From JAAFHB01 sp963677935 (lineage in GTDB: Bacteria; Bacteroidota; Bacteroidia; Bacteroidales; Prolixibacteraceae), in assembly GCA_963677935.2 (NCBI GenBank), contig CAXXEH010000003.1, forward strand, positions 4,526,001 to 4,590,000: DNA of 64,000 nucleotides, in the 5' to 3' direction. The notes below the pieces were generated by a model, which saw only the letters and a program-made list of their open reading frames with translations, made no database searches and was not told where the DNA came from. A program made the translations under genes and the position numbers. This document shows positions 25,476-34,285 of this stretch, piece by piece; the first letter of the stretch is position 1; each line of letters opens with the position of its first letter.

Positions 25476-26165
25476 ATGATGAATGTTTTAATTGTAGAAG
25501 ATGAGATTACCCTGGCCAATGAGGTGAGAAACTATCTTTTAAAAGAGGGATTTTCATGTGATGAGGCACATACAGGTAAGATTGCGTCAGACAAACTGTT
25601 CTCTAACAATTATGATCTGCTGCTGCTCGACCTGGGGCTACCCGATTATGAAGGAATTGATTTGCTGAAAGAATCAATTGCCAATAACAGTAACACTGCT
25701 GTGATCATACTTTCAGCCAGGGGTGCATTGGAGGACCGGATCAAAGGACTTAATTTGGGAGCCGATGACTATTTACCTAAACCTTTTTCGTTGCTGGAAT
25801 TGAAATCACGCATCATGGCAGTGATAAGACGCAAACATGGAATAAGGGTAAATATCATAAATATCAATAATTTAGAGATTGACTTAGACAAACGGATTGT
25901 TTCGTCAGGGGGAGTTACGATTACCCTTACCCGCAAGGAATATGATATTCTAAGCTTCCTTATCCTAAATAAAAACCGCGTAGTCACACGTCTTCAGATT
26001 TCAGAGCACATTTGGGGAGACATTATCGAAGAAAATTACAACTCAAATTATATTGATGTTCACATCAAAAATCTGCGTAAAAAACTTTCCGAGTTTATTG
26101 AAGGAGATTTTCTGGAAACAGTGAGGGGTATTGGTTTCCAATTTATTGAATTCGGTGCGGAGTAA
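25476..26165 (+). CDS. OmpR/PhoB-family response regulator
   Basis: 229 residues. The receiver domain has the acidic pair in IVEDEITLANEV, the phospho-acceptor Asp in LLLLDLGLPDYEG and Lys in YLPKPFSLLEL. The winged-helix output domain (about 130-225) has LTRKEYDILSFLILNKNRVV and YIDVHIKNLRKKL. The translation could start at either of two adjacent ATGs (25476 or 25479). It pairs with the divergent histidine kinase. Confidence 0.93.
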   Translation: MMNVLIVEDEITLANEVRNYLLKEGFSCDEAHTGKIASDKLFSNNYDLLLLDLGLPDYEGIDLLKESIANNSNTAVIILSARGALEDRIKGLNLGADDYLPKPFSLLELKSRIMAVIRRKHGIRVNIININNLEIDLDKRIVSSGGVTITLTRKEYDILSFLILNKNRVVTRLQISEHIWGDIIEENYNSNYIDVHIKNLRKKLSEFIEGDFLETVRGIGFQFIEFGAE

Positions 26166-26256
26166 ATTTGCATTCTTTCAGACCAACACCAGTTGCCAGC
26201 TGCCAGTTGCAGTATCGTTCAAAATTTCTGATAAAACGGTAGCAGCTATTCATCTT

Positions 26257-27486
26257 TCAGTGAGCCTCATCCTGTAGAAATTTTCCGGAAATATATTTGA
26301 CAGGTAACCAGGCTGCGAGAAAACCAATCAGTACTACTGAAAAGAATATCAAGAGGATATCAAGAGGGATAATGGTCATGGGATAGGCATCGATAATAAA
26401 AGATCCGCCATCACCCTGAAGTTTGACCAGGCTAAACGTGATTTGCGCCTGACAGATTGCAACACCTATCACTGTTCCGATCATCGCTCCAAGAAGTGAA
26501 ACAGACCATCCTTCAAAAAGGAAGATATTACGAATCAATGGCTTATCGGCGCCCATACTCTGCAAAATGGCGATATCTTCCTTTTTATCAATGATTAACA
26601 TGGTTAATGATCCTACAATATTGAACGAAGCGATCACCAGAATAAGGATCAGGATGAGGTAAACTGCATACTTCTCCCCCTTCATGGTTTTATAGAGGTA
26701 GTCGTGCTGCTGATAACGGTTCTTTACCACGAAATGGTTGCCGAGTTTGGCCGAAATCTCCTCCTGGACCTTGCTCACAGAGGCGCCACATCGTAATTTC
26801 AGCTCTACTGAATTGACCTTTTCAGCCATTTCAAAAATTTTACGGGCAAATTCAATGGGTACAATAATATATCTCGAATCGAGTTCCTGCTGCACAGCGA
26901 AAACACCGGAGGGATAGATGGAACCCTGGTTAAAACTCCCTTCAATGGATGAGGCAGATCGTCGACCCTTCTGCGGAACATATATATTGATCGGATTGAT
27001 CAGGTTTAGCCCTACAGATAAATTATAGGCAATTCCCTGTCCAATAACAGTATACTCTTTATCATCTTCCTTTAGCTTAAACTTGCCATCCACAATCATC
27101 GTATCGAGTCCTGTCATTTGATGGTAATGGTCGCTAACCCCTTTGATTGTTGCAAGAACTTGTCGGTTCTCGTATCGCAGGAGTGCGTTATCCTCGACAA
27201 TATCTGAGAAAAACAGCACATCTTTCATCTGCCGGATCTCATTAAACACCTCACTATTAGAATCAAAACTTTTACCTTCAACAAGGGTTATCTTCAAATC
27301 GGGATCAAAAGATGAAAAAAGTGATTTTATCAGGCTATCGAACCCATTAAAACCCGAAAGTCCAATAATTAAACCGATGGTCCCGATCGCCATACCAGCA
27401 ACCGAAATTGCCGAGATGATATTGATCAGGTTGGTTCTCTTTTTTGAGAAGAGGTATCTTTTCGCTATGTAAAACGAGAGGTTCAA
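26257..27486 (-). CDS. LolC/LolE-type ABC transporter permease (FtsX-like)
   Basis: 409 residues. An N-terminal helix follows FYIAKRYLFSKKRTNLINII, then a large periplasmic MacB-like domain (about 45-265) and three C-terminal helices with SMGADKPLIRNIFLFEGWSV, the FtsX-domain signature. It fits the LolCE family that moves lipoproteins from the inner to the outer membrane with the LolD ATPase, which is not in the window. It is downstream of the methyltransferase gene with a 20-bp gap. Confidence 0.88.
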   Translation of the reverse strand: MNLSFYIAKRYLFSKKRTNLINIISAISVAGMAIGTIGLIIGLSGFNGFDSLIKSLFSSFDPDLKITLVEGKSFDSNSEVFNEIRQMKDVLFFSDIVEDNALLRYENRQVLATIKGVSDHYHQMTGLDTMIVDGKFKLKEDDKEYTVIGQGIAYNLSVGLNLINPINIYVPQKGRRSASSIEGSFNQGSIYPSGVFAVQQELDSRYIIVPIEFARKIFEMAEKVNSVELKLRCGASVSKVQEEISAKLGNHFVVKNRYQQHDYLYKTMKGEKYAVYLILILILVIASFNIVGSLTMLIIDKKEDIAILQSMGADKPLIRNIFLFEGWSVSLLGAMIGTVIGVAICQAQITFSLVKLQGDGGSFIIDAYPMTIIPLDILLIFFSVVLIGFLAAWLPVKYISGKFLQDEAH

Positions 27487-27506
27487 ACTGTATATTGAAA
27501 ATAAGT

Positions 27507-28331
27507 CTACTTCTTGTGCGCTTTCACCAACAATCCTGTACCCCTTTTATGCCTGAAATTGATGTCAATAGCATTTAGTATGGCGCAAAAGGGGTATACG
27601 ATCAAGTAATAAAAAGGGAGAAGAAGATAAAATATCTTTGATTTGTCCAGCATCAAAATAGGATATTTCATCGAAAACCGCCAGGAGAGTGAACCGGAAG
27701 TACCATAGGTATAGAGCGCTTCAACCTCTGAAAAACCGGCACGATGCAGTTTCTCAGTAATATCCCTGATCCCGTATCCGTCCCTTACATGTTCTTCGAT
27801 AAAACCGTGTACCGAATCGTGATCATGTTCATGCGTATCGGAACCTCCCTGATCGGAAGGTGTTGAGATCAGGAGCACCCCGTTTTTCCGTAGAGATTTA
27901 TAAAAATTATTGAAAACGAGCTCGTCCTCTTCGATGTGCTCCATTACATCAACAGAAAGAACCAGATCAAAACTATAAGGCTCAATAAATGTTGTAAGAT
28001 CTGCAGTTTCAAAAACAACCCTTTCATGCAATCCGATTGAAGTAAAAAACCTGTTACAATCATCAATTTGTTCCATCTTTACATCAACTCCTTTAACAAA
28101 AGAACCGGCAAAAATTCTGCTCATGCGGTAGCTATATTGCCCGAATCCGGAACCAGCATCAAGGATATGGATGTTCCTTGAAAACACGGTTCGTTTCAAA
28201 ATCCTTAACTCCTTATAAACATGCCATGCCCTAAGCAACAAAAGATCGAGTAATGAGTAAAAAAGTTTTCGTAAAAACGGGGTGGTGTTAAACACATCTC
28301 CCAGTCGCCTTTTAATCGGATCATACTCCAT
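27507..28331 (-). CDS. Class I SAM-dependent methyltransferase
   Basis: 274 residues. The SAM-binding motif I is ILDAGSGFGQYSYRMSRIF (about 55-73). The acidic residue after beta-2 is in VKGVDVKMEQ, and the motif IV/post-IV region is FDLVLSVDVMEHIEEDELV. A C-terminal extension (about 215-262) has one or two hydrophobic segments (FYLLLPFYYLIVYPFCAIL) that suggest membrane association, as in enzymes acting on lipids or polyprenoid compounds. Substrate unknown. It is followed by the LolC/E-type gene. Confidence 0.85.
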   Translation of the reverse strand: MEYDPIKRRLGDVFNTTPFLRKLFYSLLDLLLLRAWHVYKELRILKRTVFSRNIHILDAGSGFGQYSYRMSRIFAGSFVKGVDVKMEQIDDCNRFFTSIGLHERVVFETADLTTFIEPYSFDLVLSVDVMEHIEEDELVFNNFYKSLRKNGVLLISTPSDQGGSDTHEHDHDSVHGFIEEHVRDGYGIRDITEKLHRAGFSEVEALYTYGTSGSLSWRFSMKYPILMLDKSKIFYLLLPFYYLIVYPFCAILNAIDINFRHKRGTGLLVKAHKK

Positions 28332-28376
28332 AACGAACTTTTCTTAATCGATGATTTATCAGGTTAACTAGAAATT

Positions 28377-28718
28377 TCAATGTAAAAGTTTATCAATCTT
28401 TTCAATATAATCGAGGCTGTCATCAAGGAAAAACTCAAGTTCGGGTACATGCCGCAGTTGGAAACGGACAATATTTCCAAGTTCTCCCCGCAACTTTCCT
28501 TTGTGAAGCTTAATACCGTTCAACACCTCTTCTGCCCCCTCCGAAGGGAAGATACTCAGATAACACCTGGCCAGCGAAATATCACGTGTGACCCTTACGG
28601 TGGTCAAGGAGAGTATCCGTCCTTTTGCCAGAACCTGTGTGTCGCGTCGCAAGAGTTCACTTAACTCTTTTTGAATCAAACGACCAATTTTATTTTGTCT
28701 TGTTGAATATTGTTCCAT
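28377..28718 (-). CDS. rbfA: Ribosome-binding factor A
   Basis: 113 residues. The KH-like core has TRQNKIGRLIQKELSELLRR at the N-terminus, then VRVTRDISLARCYLSIFPS, and ends with LRHVPELEFFLDDSLDYIEK, the characteristic RbfA C-terminal motif. It helps 30S subunit maturation and 16S rRNA 5'-end processing. The -7 element TATTTTTG lies at 28744-28737 and a perfect 25-bp palindrome sits immediately upstream of it. Confidence 0.95.
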   Translation of the reverse strand: MEQYSTRQNKIGRLIQKELSELLRRDTQVLAKGRILSLTTVRVTRDISLARCYLSIFPSEGAEEVLNGIKLHKGKLRGELGNIVRFQLRHVPELEFFLDDSLDYIEKIDKLLH

Positions 28719-28747
28719 TTTTTAAGGTATTTGTTGCAAAAATAAAT

Positions 28748-28772
28748 AAAATCAGCAGGTTCTGCTGATTTT
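28748..28772. promoter_or_regulatory. Perfect palindrome between divergent rbfA and glycosylase genes
   Basis: AAAATCAGCAG and CTGCTGATTTT form an 11-bp perfect inverted repeat around GTT. It begins 4 bp upstream of the rbfA -7 element (28744-28737), where a -33 box should lie, and about 27 bp before the -7 element of the plus-strand gene. Between divergent genes a terminator makes little sense, so an operator is more plausible. Confidence 0.5.
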
Positions 28773-28798
28773 GACAATTATCTTTTCCTATGATACCG

Positions 28799-28806
28799 TA
28801 CCTTTG
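28799..28806 (+). promoter_or_regulatory. -7 element for the DNA glycosylase gene
   Basis: TACCTTTG matches the Bacteroidota TAnnTTTG consensus 41 bp before the ATG at 28848. No TTG lies at the usual 19-21 bp upstream; the nearest ends at 28773, 25 bp away, at the edge of the palindrome. Confidence 0.55.
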
Positions 28807-28847
28807 CAGCAGTCTGAAAGCTTAAAACAGAACTTCAGCGTCATCTA

Positions 28848-29357
28848 ATGAATGAGATTGAGTTAAAAGAATCGCCAATATATTCATTTGCTCCGATTGC
28901 AGACTCCCGAAGTAAGGTCCTGATCCTGGGCACAATTCCGGGAAAAGAGTCGCTGAGGAGCTGTGCCTATTATGCCCATCCGCAAAATGCTTTCTGGAAA
29001 ATTGTATTTGCATTGCATGACCAGCCATTTTCAACAAATGACCTGATCAGAAGAGAGGTGCTGCTCCAAAACAGGATCGCCCTCTGGGATGTCTTAGGGT
29101 CATGTCACAGAAAATCGAGTCTCGATAACGATATCAGACTGGAACAGCCAAATGATCTTCATACATTTCTCTCAGCCCATCCGACCATATCAGGCATTTT
29201 TTTCAATGGCCAGGGTGCGGCCGGCTATTTCAGAAAGTATTTTCCGGAAGTCAGCCTGCCAAACCAGACAATGCCCTCAACTAGTCCGGCACATGCCATA
29301 AAATGGGAAAAGAAATTCGAAGCCTGGCAGGCCGTCAAAACTGCTGCAAATTATTAA
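28848..29357 (+). CDS. Hypoxanthine/uracil-DNA glycosylase-superfamily protein
   Basis: 169 residues with the UDG fold. The motif LILGTIPGKESLRSCAYYAH followed by PQNAFWKI is the signature of the family annotated as DNA-deoxyinosine (hypoxanthine) glycosylase, UDG family 6. The C-terminal motif is LPSTSPAHA in related proteins and here reads MPSTSPAHAIKW. It would remove deaminated purines from DNA to start base-excision repair. The Asn after GTIPG.. expected in family 1 UDG is absent, which supports the hypoxanthine branch. Divergent from rbfA. Confidence 0.85.
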   Translation: MNEIELKESPIYSFAPIADSRSKVLILGTIPGKESLRSCAYYAHPQNAFWKIVFALHDQPFSTNDLIRREVLLQNRIALWDVLGSCHRKSSLDNDIRLEQPNDLHTFLSAHPTISGIFFNGQGAAGYFRKYFPEVSLPNQTMPSTSPAHAIKWEKKFEAWQAVKTAANY

Positions 29358-29424
29358 ATATTCTTTCTCATTACTTTTTAATATCTTTGACTGATACGAA
29401 AATACAAAACACAATTCTATAAAA

Positions 29425-30633
29425 ATGAAAAAAAACGAATTCAAACTTAAAATCTCACAGTTAAAAGAGATTGCCCTTAATCTTGAAGATAAAATTGAGA
29501 ACGGACTTAAAAATGACAACACAGAGGTAAAAAGTATCCCGACATATATCCACCCGCTGTCATGTGGAGCTGAAGGTCAGGCTGTTGTACTTGACTGGGG
29601 TGGTACAAATTATCGTGCGGCAGTAATTAATTTTGCAGGAGGAGTGGCGAGTATCTCCCCAAAAAAAGCAGGAGGTAAGGATCTTTCAGCGGTTACCACC
29701 AAAGGCTTTTCGCTGGATGACTTGCTGGAGAAACAATCTGATTTTGTAAATGAGATCGATCTTCCCGCAAAGGCGCCAATTGGTTACTGTTTTTCGTACC
29801 CCGCCGAGTGTTTACCCAATGGCGATGCAGAACTGATCAAATGGACCAAAGGGATTGAAATTAAAGAGATGATTGGAAATCCTGTTGGAAAACCACTTCT
29901 CGATAAGCTGAACAAAACCGGAAAAGCAGAATTCACCGGTATTAAAGTGATCAACGACACTGTCGCATCCCTTTTTGCAGGATTGACAGACCCTGACTTT
30001 GATGCCTACATTGGTTTAATCGTCGGTACCGGAACAAACATGGCCGCATTCGTTCACGCAGATAAAATACCAAAAATTGATAGCGCCCTTAACTGGCAGG
30101 GACTTACTCCCGTGAATCTTGAATCCGGAAACTTCGTTCCACCCCATCTGACCAAATATGATGAACTGGTAGATGAAAAATCAAATAACAAAGGTTCGCA
30201 GCGATTCGAAAAAGCGGTCTCCGGATTATACATCGGACAAATTCTTCGTGAGTTTTTTCCCGAGGATGGATTTAATGAACAAACTGATGGTAAAGCGCTT
30301 ACAGATATCATTAATAGTGCTGATCAACACAAATCCAAACATGTTAAAGTAGCCAAAGCCATCTACAAAAGGTCGGCAAAATTGGTTGCCGCCTCACTTG
30401 CCGGGTTGATCGATTTACTTATCTCGCACGACAAATCAATTAAAAAAGTCAGGATTACAGCAGAGGGCAGCCTTTTCTGGAGTGAAGTATCAGGTTGCAA
30501 AGACTATAACAAAGTGGTGAAAAGCACTTTAAAGGAGTTGCTTGGCGAAATGGGGCACAAGAAAGTGAAGGTAAATATTGCCGAAATTGAAAGTGCAAAT
30601 ATGATTGGGTCGGGAATTGCAGCTTTATCCTAA
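29425..30633 (+). CDS. Hexokinase family protein
   Basis: 402 residues. The ASKHA phosphate-binding loops are VVLDWGGTNYRAAVINF (about 52-68) and YIGLIVGTGTNMAAF (about 192-206). The catalytic Asp is in KVINDTVASLFAG, as in eukaryote-type hexokinases. It would phosphorylate glucose or another hexose with ATP in the cytosol. A TATCTTTG -7 element at 29382-29389 provides a promoter about 35 bp upstream. A strong hairpin at 30672-30719 ends the unit. Confidence 0.9.
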   Translation: MKKNEFKLKISQLKEIALNLEDKIENGLKNDNTEVKSIPTYIHPLSCGAEGQAVVLDWGGTNYRAAVINFAGGVASISPKKAGGKDLSAVTTKGFSLDDLLEKQSDFVNEIDLPAKAPIGYCFSYPAECLPNGDAELIKWTKGIEIKEMIGNPVGKPLLDKLNKTGKAEFTGIKVINDTVASLFAGLTDPDFDAYIGLIVGTGTNMAAFVHADKIPKIDSALNWQGLTPVNLESGNFVPPHLTKYDELVDEKSNNKGSQRFEKAVSGLYIGQILREFFPEDGFNEQTDGKALTDIINSADQHKSKHVKVAKAIYKRSAKLVAASLAGLIDLLISHDKSIKKVRITAEGSLFWSEVSGCKDYNKVVKSTLKELLGEMGHKKVKVNIAEIESANMIGSGIAALS

Positions 30634-30671
30634 ATCACATTTTAAAATAATTTCCAAAAATAATTTTATAT

Positions 30672-30719
30672 CACAAAGTAGCGGGATGAGCACTAACTCA
30701 TTCCCGCTATACTTTGTGC
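30672..30719 (+). terminator. Terminator after the hexokinase gene
   Basis: CACAAAGTAGCGGGATGAG pairs with CTCATTCCCGCTATACTTTGTG (two small bulges) around CACTAA. It is followed by TTATTGTTTTTT. It lies 38 bp after the hexokinase stop. Confidence 0.75.
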
Positions 30720-30810
30720 TTATTGTTTTTTACTGATGTAAAAAACATTATAGCTCCAGTTGATTTATCTTATCCCCCTTCTCTTTAAGCTAATTTCCGG
30801 ATCATTCCAT

Positions 30811-30818
30811 TACCTTTG
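30811..30818 (+). promoter_or_regulatory. -7 element giving a near-leaderless transcript
   Basis: TACCTTTG is followed by only 7 nt before the ATG at 30826. Transcription from this promoter would start at or within a few bases of the start codon. This also argues against the in-frame ATG at 30760 as the real start. Confidence 0.55.
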
Positions 30819-30825
30819 TCCCCTT

Positions 30826-31269
30826 ATGGTTGATTTCTTTTATCAATATGGGTTATTGGGACTTTTTCTGGCTGGATTTCTTTCGGGTTCAGTCTTTCCA
30901 TTTAATTCAGAGTCTGTCCTTTCACTGCTGATTTATTCCGGATTCAATGTTGGGAGCTCACTGGCAGCTGCAACTGCAGGAAATACGCTGGGGGGAATCT
31001 CAATCTATTACCTGGGATATCTTGGAAAGATGGAATGGATTGAGAAATACGCGAAGGTGAAACCTGAAAAGATTCATGCAATTCTTCCAAAATTGAAACG
31101 GTATGGATCTTTAGCCGCTTCTCTTTCGTTCGTGCCCTTATTTGGTGATGTGGTGATTCTCGGACTGGGATTTTTTCGGATCTCTCCCTTCTTTACCATC
31201 TTTTTCATGATGATTGGTAAAATTGCCCGCTATCTGGTCGTGATCGGACTTATGAAAATGGTGATGTAA
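30826..31269 (+). CDS. YqaA/DedA-type (VTT family) membrane protein
   Basis: 147 residues from ATG at 30826. About four membrane helices are seen: LGLFLAGFLSGSVFPFNSES at the N-terminus, GNTLGGISIYYLGYLGK in the middle and ASLSFVPLFGDVVILGLGFF with a final helix. The paired re-entrant motifs (F.E/S..l, PlfGD) fit the small YqaA branch of the SNARE-associated/VTT superfamily, which takes part in lipid movement across membranes. The longer frame from 30760 adds a hydrophobic leader but lies upstream of the predicted promoter. Confidence 0.85.
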   Translation: MVDFFYQYGLLGLFLAGFLSGSVFPFNSESVLSLLIYSGFNVGSSLAAATAGNTLGGISIYYLGYLGKMEWIEKYAKVKPEKIHAILPKLKRYGSLAASLSFVPLFGDVVILGLGFFRISPFFTIFFMMIGKIARYLVVIGLMKMVM

Positions 31270-31312
31270 GTTTTATCCGGGAAATTGTTAAATTTGAATT
31301 CAAATCAGGTTT

Positions 31313-31768
31313 ATGAGAGTTGTTATTCAGCGCGTATCGGAGGCTTCAGTAACGATTGGCGGCAAATTAAAATCTTCAATTCAGCAAGGTCTGCTCATTC
31401 TTGCAGGTTTTCAGAGTGATGATACCGATGACGATCTCGATTGGACTTGTAAGAAAATCATTCAACTACGAATATTTGATGATGACAAAGGTGTGATGAA
31501 CCTCTCGGTGAAAGATACGGATGGCGAAATTTTATTGGTGAGTCAGTTTACCCTTCACGCCAAAACAAAAAAAGGGAACCGTCCCTCCTATATCAATGCT
31601 GCTCCTCCTGAAATCGCAATCCCTCATTATCAACAGTTTATAACAACTTTATCGGGGAACCTGGGTAAAGAGGTTCAAACAGGAGAATTTGGAACCCATA
31701 TGGTTGTGGGGTTAATCAACGACGGACCGGTTACAATCATTATCGATTCGAAAAACAAAGATTTATGA
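31313..31768 (+). CDS. dtd: D-aminoacyl-tRNA deacylase
   Basis: 151 residues, full length. MRVVIQRVSEASVTIGG at the N-terminus, VSQFTLHAKTKKGNRPSY in the centre and GEFGTHMVVGLINDGPVTII at the C-terminus are the DTD signatures; the cross-subunit Gly-Pro motif appears as NDGPVT. It removes D-amino acids (and glycine) wrongly attached to tRNA. Its stop overlaps the next gene start by 4 bp (ATGA), giving a dtd-MazG-like-deoC operon. Confidence 0.95.
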   Translation: MRVVIQRVSEASVTIGGKLKSSIQQGLLILAGFQSDDTDDDLDWTCKKIIQLRIFDDDKGVMNLSVKDTDGEILLVSQFTLHAKTKKGNRPSYINAAPPEIAIPHYQQFITTLSGNLGKEVQTGEFGTHMVVGLINDGPVTIIIDSKNKDL

Positions 31769-32106
31769 ACGAGGATATTACCATCAGAAATGCACAGTCG
31801 CAGGTTCATGAGTGGATTTCAAAATATGGAGTCCGCTATTTCAGCGAATTGACCAACATGGCAATCCTTACCGAAGAGGTGGGCGAAGTTGCCCGAATTA
31901 TTGCCCGGAAATATGGAGACCAATCATCTAAAAACAGCGATCTGAAGAGCGATCTGGCCGATGAACTTGCTGACGTACTTTGGGTACTCATCTGTCTTGC
32001 CAATCAGACCGGAGTCGACCTTACCGATGCGTTTATGAAAAATATGGAAAAGAAAACAGAGCGTGACCAGCTTCGTCATCTGAATAATGATAAACTGTTC
32101 GCCTAA
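31765..32106 (+). CDS. MazG-like nucleotide pyrophosphohydrolase
   Basis: 113 residues, all-alpha NTP pyrophosphatase fold. The metal-binding pattern EExxE is in LTEEVGEVARIIARK and the ExxD partner in LADELADVLWVLICLANQTG. It would hydrolyse (d)NTPs to NMP and pyrophosphate, a house-cleaning role. It overlaps dtd by 4 bp and deoC by 1 bp, so the three are translationally coupled in a nucleotide and translation quality-control operon. Confidence 0.88.
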   Translation: MNEDITIRNAQSQVHEWISKYGVRYFSELTNMAILTEEVGEVARIIARKYGDQSSKNSDLKSDLADELADVLWVLICLANQTGVDLTDAFMKNMEKKTERDQLRHLNNDKLFA

Positions 32107-33008
32107 TGCTAAAAAAGATAAAAACAAATTATTTAGTTATGAGATTGCAAGGTGAAAATATTGACCGGGAGTTCCGGGATGCAGAAGTGGAGAACGCTCT
32201 AATACCGATTATTGAAAAATCTACTAACTTACAAAGTTGTGAATGGTACAAATTGGCGCTTTCATGCATCGATCTGACCACCCTGAATTCAACCGACAGT
32301 TCAGTTCAGGGAGAAAAAATGGCAGCAAAGGTTTCCGGATTTCAGGATAAGTTTCCCGGACTACCAAATGTGGCAGCAATATGTGTTTATCCAACCCTGG
32401 TTGACGCTGTCATTAGTTCTCTTCATGCTCCTGGTGTAAAGCTGGCATCTGTAGCAGCCGGATTCCCTTCATCTCAAACTTTTCTTGAAGTCAAAGTGCT
32501 CGAAATAAATAGGACCGTAGAAAAAGGGGCCGGTGAAATAGACATTGTACTTAATCTAGGTAACTTTTTAAAGGAAGATTACCCCTCGGTACTGGAAGAA
32601 ATTTCGACTTTAAAGCAGGCTTGCGGTACCTCCCACCTAAAAGTAATTCTGGAAACGGGTGCATTAAAAAGCTATTCGAAAATATGGAAAGCATCGTTTC
32701 TGGCAATGGAGGCAGGCGCCGACTTTATCAAAACCTCTACCGGAAAACTGGAACCTGCAGCCACTCCTGAAGCTGCATGGGTGATGTGTAGTGCCATCAA
32801 AAGCTATTACGAAAAAACACATATTAAAGTCGGCTTTAAGGCAGCCGGAGGAATCGTTGAAACGGCTGATGTCTTAAAATACATCGCAATTGTAAAAGAT
32901 GTTCTGGGTGACGAATGGCTCAATAACAAGTTATTCCGTATAGGAGCCAGTCGTTTGGCCAATAACCTGCTCTCTTCAATTAAAGGTGAAAATGTCATTT
33001 ATTTTTAG
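32106..33008 (+). CDS. deoC: Deoxyribose-phosphate aldolase
   Basis: 300 residues. The TIM-barrel core has the Schiff-base lysine in GADFIKTSTGKLEPAATPEA and the second lysine in VGFKAAGGI. VAAICVYPTLVDAV and SVAAGFPSSQT are the N-terminal barrel motifs. An extra 50 or so N-terminal residues are usual in the longer bacteroidete form. It cleaves deoxyribose 5-phosphate to glyceraldehyde 3-phosphate and acetaldehyde. Its stop codon interlocks by 4 bp with that of the convergent prenyl synthase gene. Confidence 0.93.
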   Translation: MLKKIKTNYLVMRLQGENIDREFRDAEVENALIPIIEKSTNLQSCEWYKLALSCIDLTTLNSTDSSVQGEKMAAKVSGFQDKFPGLPNVAAICVYPTLVDAVISSLHAPGVKLASVAAGFPSSQTFLEVKVLEINRTVEKGAGEIDIVLNLGNFLKEDYPSVLEEISTLKQACGTSHLKVILETGALKSYSKIWKASFLAMEAGADFIKTSTGKLEPAATPEAAWVMCSAIKSYYEKTHIKVGFKAAGGIVETADVLKYIAIVKDVLGDEWLNNKLFRIGASRLANNLLSSIKGENVIYF

Positions 33009-33979
33009 CTGACCCGGGAAGTGATGTAGTTGACATATTCGATGAGTGCTGTTTTAACCTCTGAATCGGGATAAGCCGATAGCTGGGCTATCGCCTTTTC
33101 GTTATAACCATTCATCACCATTTCAGCATATTTGAACCCACCGTTAACCGCAACAAATTCACGGACCTCACTGAGGTCTGCCGACGATTTCGATCGTTTA
33201 CGTACAATTTTAAGGATACGCGATTTATCGTTTTTCCCAGCCTGGTTGAGTGCATGGATTAATGGAAGGGTGATTTTCTTTTCACGCAGGTCATTCCCGG
33301 TAGGTTTCCCGATCAGGTTCGATTTTTGGTAATCAAACAGATCATCTTTAATCTGAAAAGCCATCCCTGCATATTCGCCAAAGAGCCTCATTCGCTCAAT
33401 TACAACAGCATCCTCTGTTACGGAACAGGTCCCAACAGCAGCGCTTGTGGCAAGCAACGATGCTGTTTTCTTTCGGATAATCTCAAAATAGATCTCTTCG
33501 GTAATATCCAGTTTTCTGGCTTTCTCTATCTGAAGTATCTCCCCTTCGCTCATATCGCGTACCGCAGTACATATATGATCCAATATATCATAATCGCGGT
33601 GATCGACCGACCAGAGTAATCCCTTGGCCAAAATAAAATCACCAACCAATACTGCAATCTTGTTTTTCCAGACTGCATTCACCGAAAAAAAACCTCGTCG
33701 TTGATACGAATCATCCACCACATCATCATGAACAAGTGTTGCTGTATGTAATAACTCGATGGTTAAAGCGGCGTGATAGGTCCTTTCATTGAAAGTACCA
33801 TTCAGTTTAGCACACAGAAAAACCATCATCGGACGCATTTGTTTCCCTTTACGTCGCAAGATATAATTGATGATATTACTTAACAGCGGCAAGTCACTCC
33901 TGGTCGCTTTTTGAAAATAGGGCTCAAAGTCACTGAGCTCTTCCCTTATAGGCGAAATAATCCGTTCTTTAGATGACAT
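33005..33979 (-). CDS. Trans-polyprenyl diphosphate synthase
   Basis: 324 residues, isoprenyl synthase fold. The two aspartate-rich motifs are LVHDDVVDDS (first DDxxD) and QIKDDLFDY (second). GKQMRPMMVFLCAK and GNDLRE(K)KITLPLIHAL are the flanking substrate-binding regions. The length fits an octaprenyl/heptaprenyl synthase used for the menaquinone side chain. The -7 element TACCTTTG lies at 34028-34021, about 42 bp before the ATG. Confidence 0.93.
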   Translation of the reverse strand: MSSKERIISPIREELSDFEPYFQKATRSDLPLLSNIINYILRRKGKQMRPMMVFLCAKLNGTFNERTYHAALTIELLHTATLVHDDVVDDSYQRRGFFSVNAVWKNKIAVLVGDFILAKGLLWSVDHRDYDILDHICTAVRDMSEGEILQIEKARKLDITEEIYFEIIRKKTASLLATSAAVGTCSVTEDAVVIERMRLFGEYAGMAFQIKDDLFDYQKSNLIGKPTGNDLREKKITLPLIHALNQAGKNDKSRILKIVRKRSKSSADLSEVREFVAVNGGFKYAEMVMNGYNEKAIAQLSAYPDSEVKTALIEYVNYITSRVS

Positions 33980-34020
33980 TCTTTAAAAATTGCATTCTTT
34001 CTGTTTATTCTCCTCCCGGC

Positions 34021-34028
34021 CAAAGGTA
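34021..34028 (-). promoter_or_regulatory. -7 element for the polyprenyl synthase gene
   Basis: TACCTTTG on the minus strand. A TTG lies 16 bp further upstream, slightly closer than the usual 19-21. The 306-bp gap between this gene and the ArsR gene (33980-34285) holds this promoter and the one at 34217; I see nothing else in it. Confidence 0.55.
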
Positions 34029-34216
34029 AGCATTAATTTTACTTCAACATTATTGTTTTTAGCCATTCTAAATTACATAATCCCGTTTTGTTAAAGGCGG
34101 GTAATAATATGGCTATATAACTATATATAAGCATATTGAATAATTTTGGTAGTAATTAGTAAATAGATTTACCTATTCAATTATTTACATCAATAACTCC
34201 TAAAATATATATTTCC

Positions 34217-34224
34217 TATATTTG
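34217..34224 (+). promoter_or_regulatory. -7 element for the ArsR-family gene
   Basis: TATATTTG matches TAnnTTTG, with transcription expected near 34229 and the ATG at 34286. No TTG -33 box is seen at the right spacing. Confidence 0.5.
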
Positions 34225-34285
34225 CCGTATTAATGTAGAAATCGAAATTTACCTGCATTTCATGATCTTAAACCTCCGGTAATAT

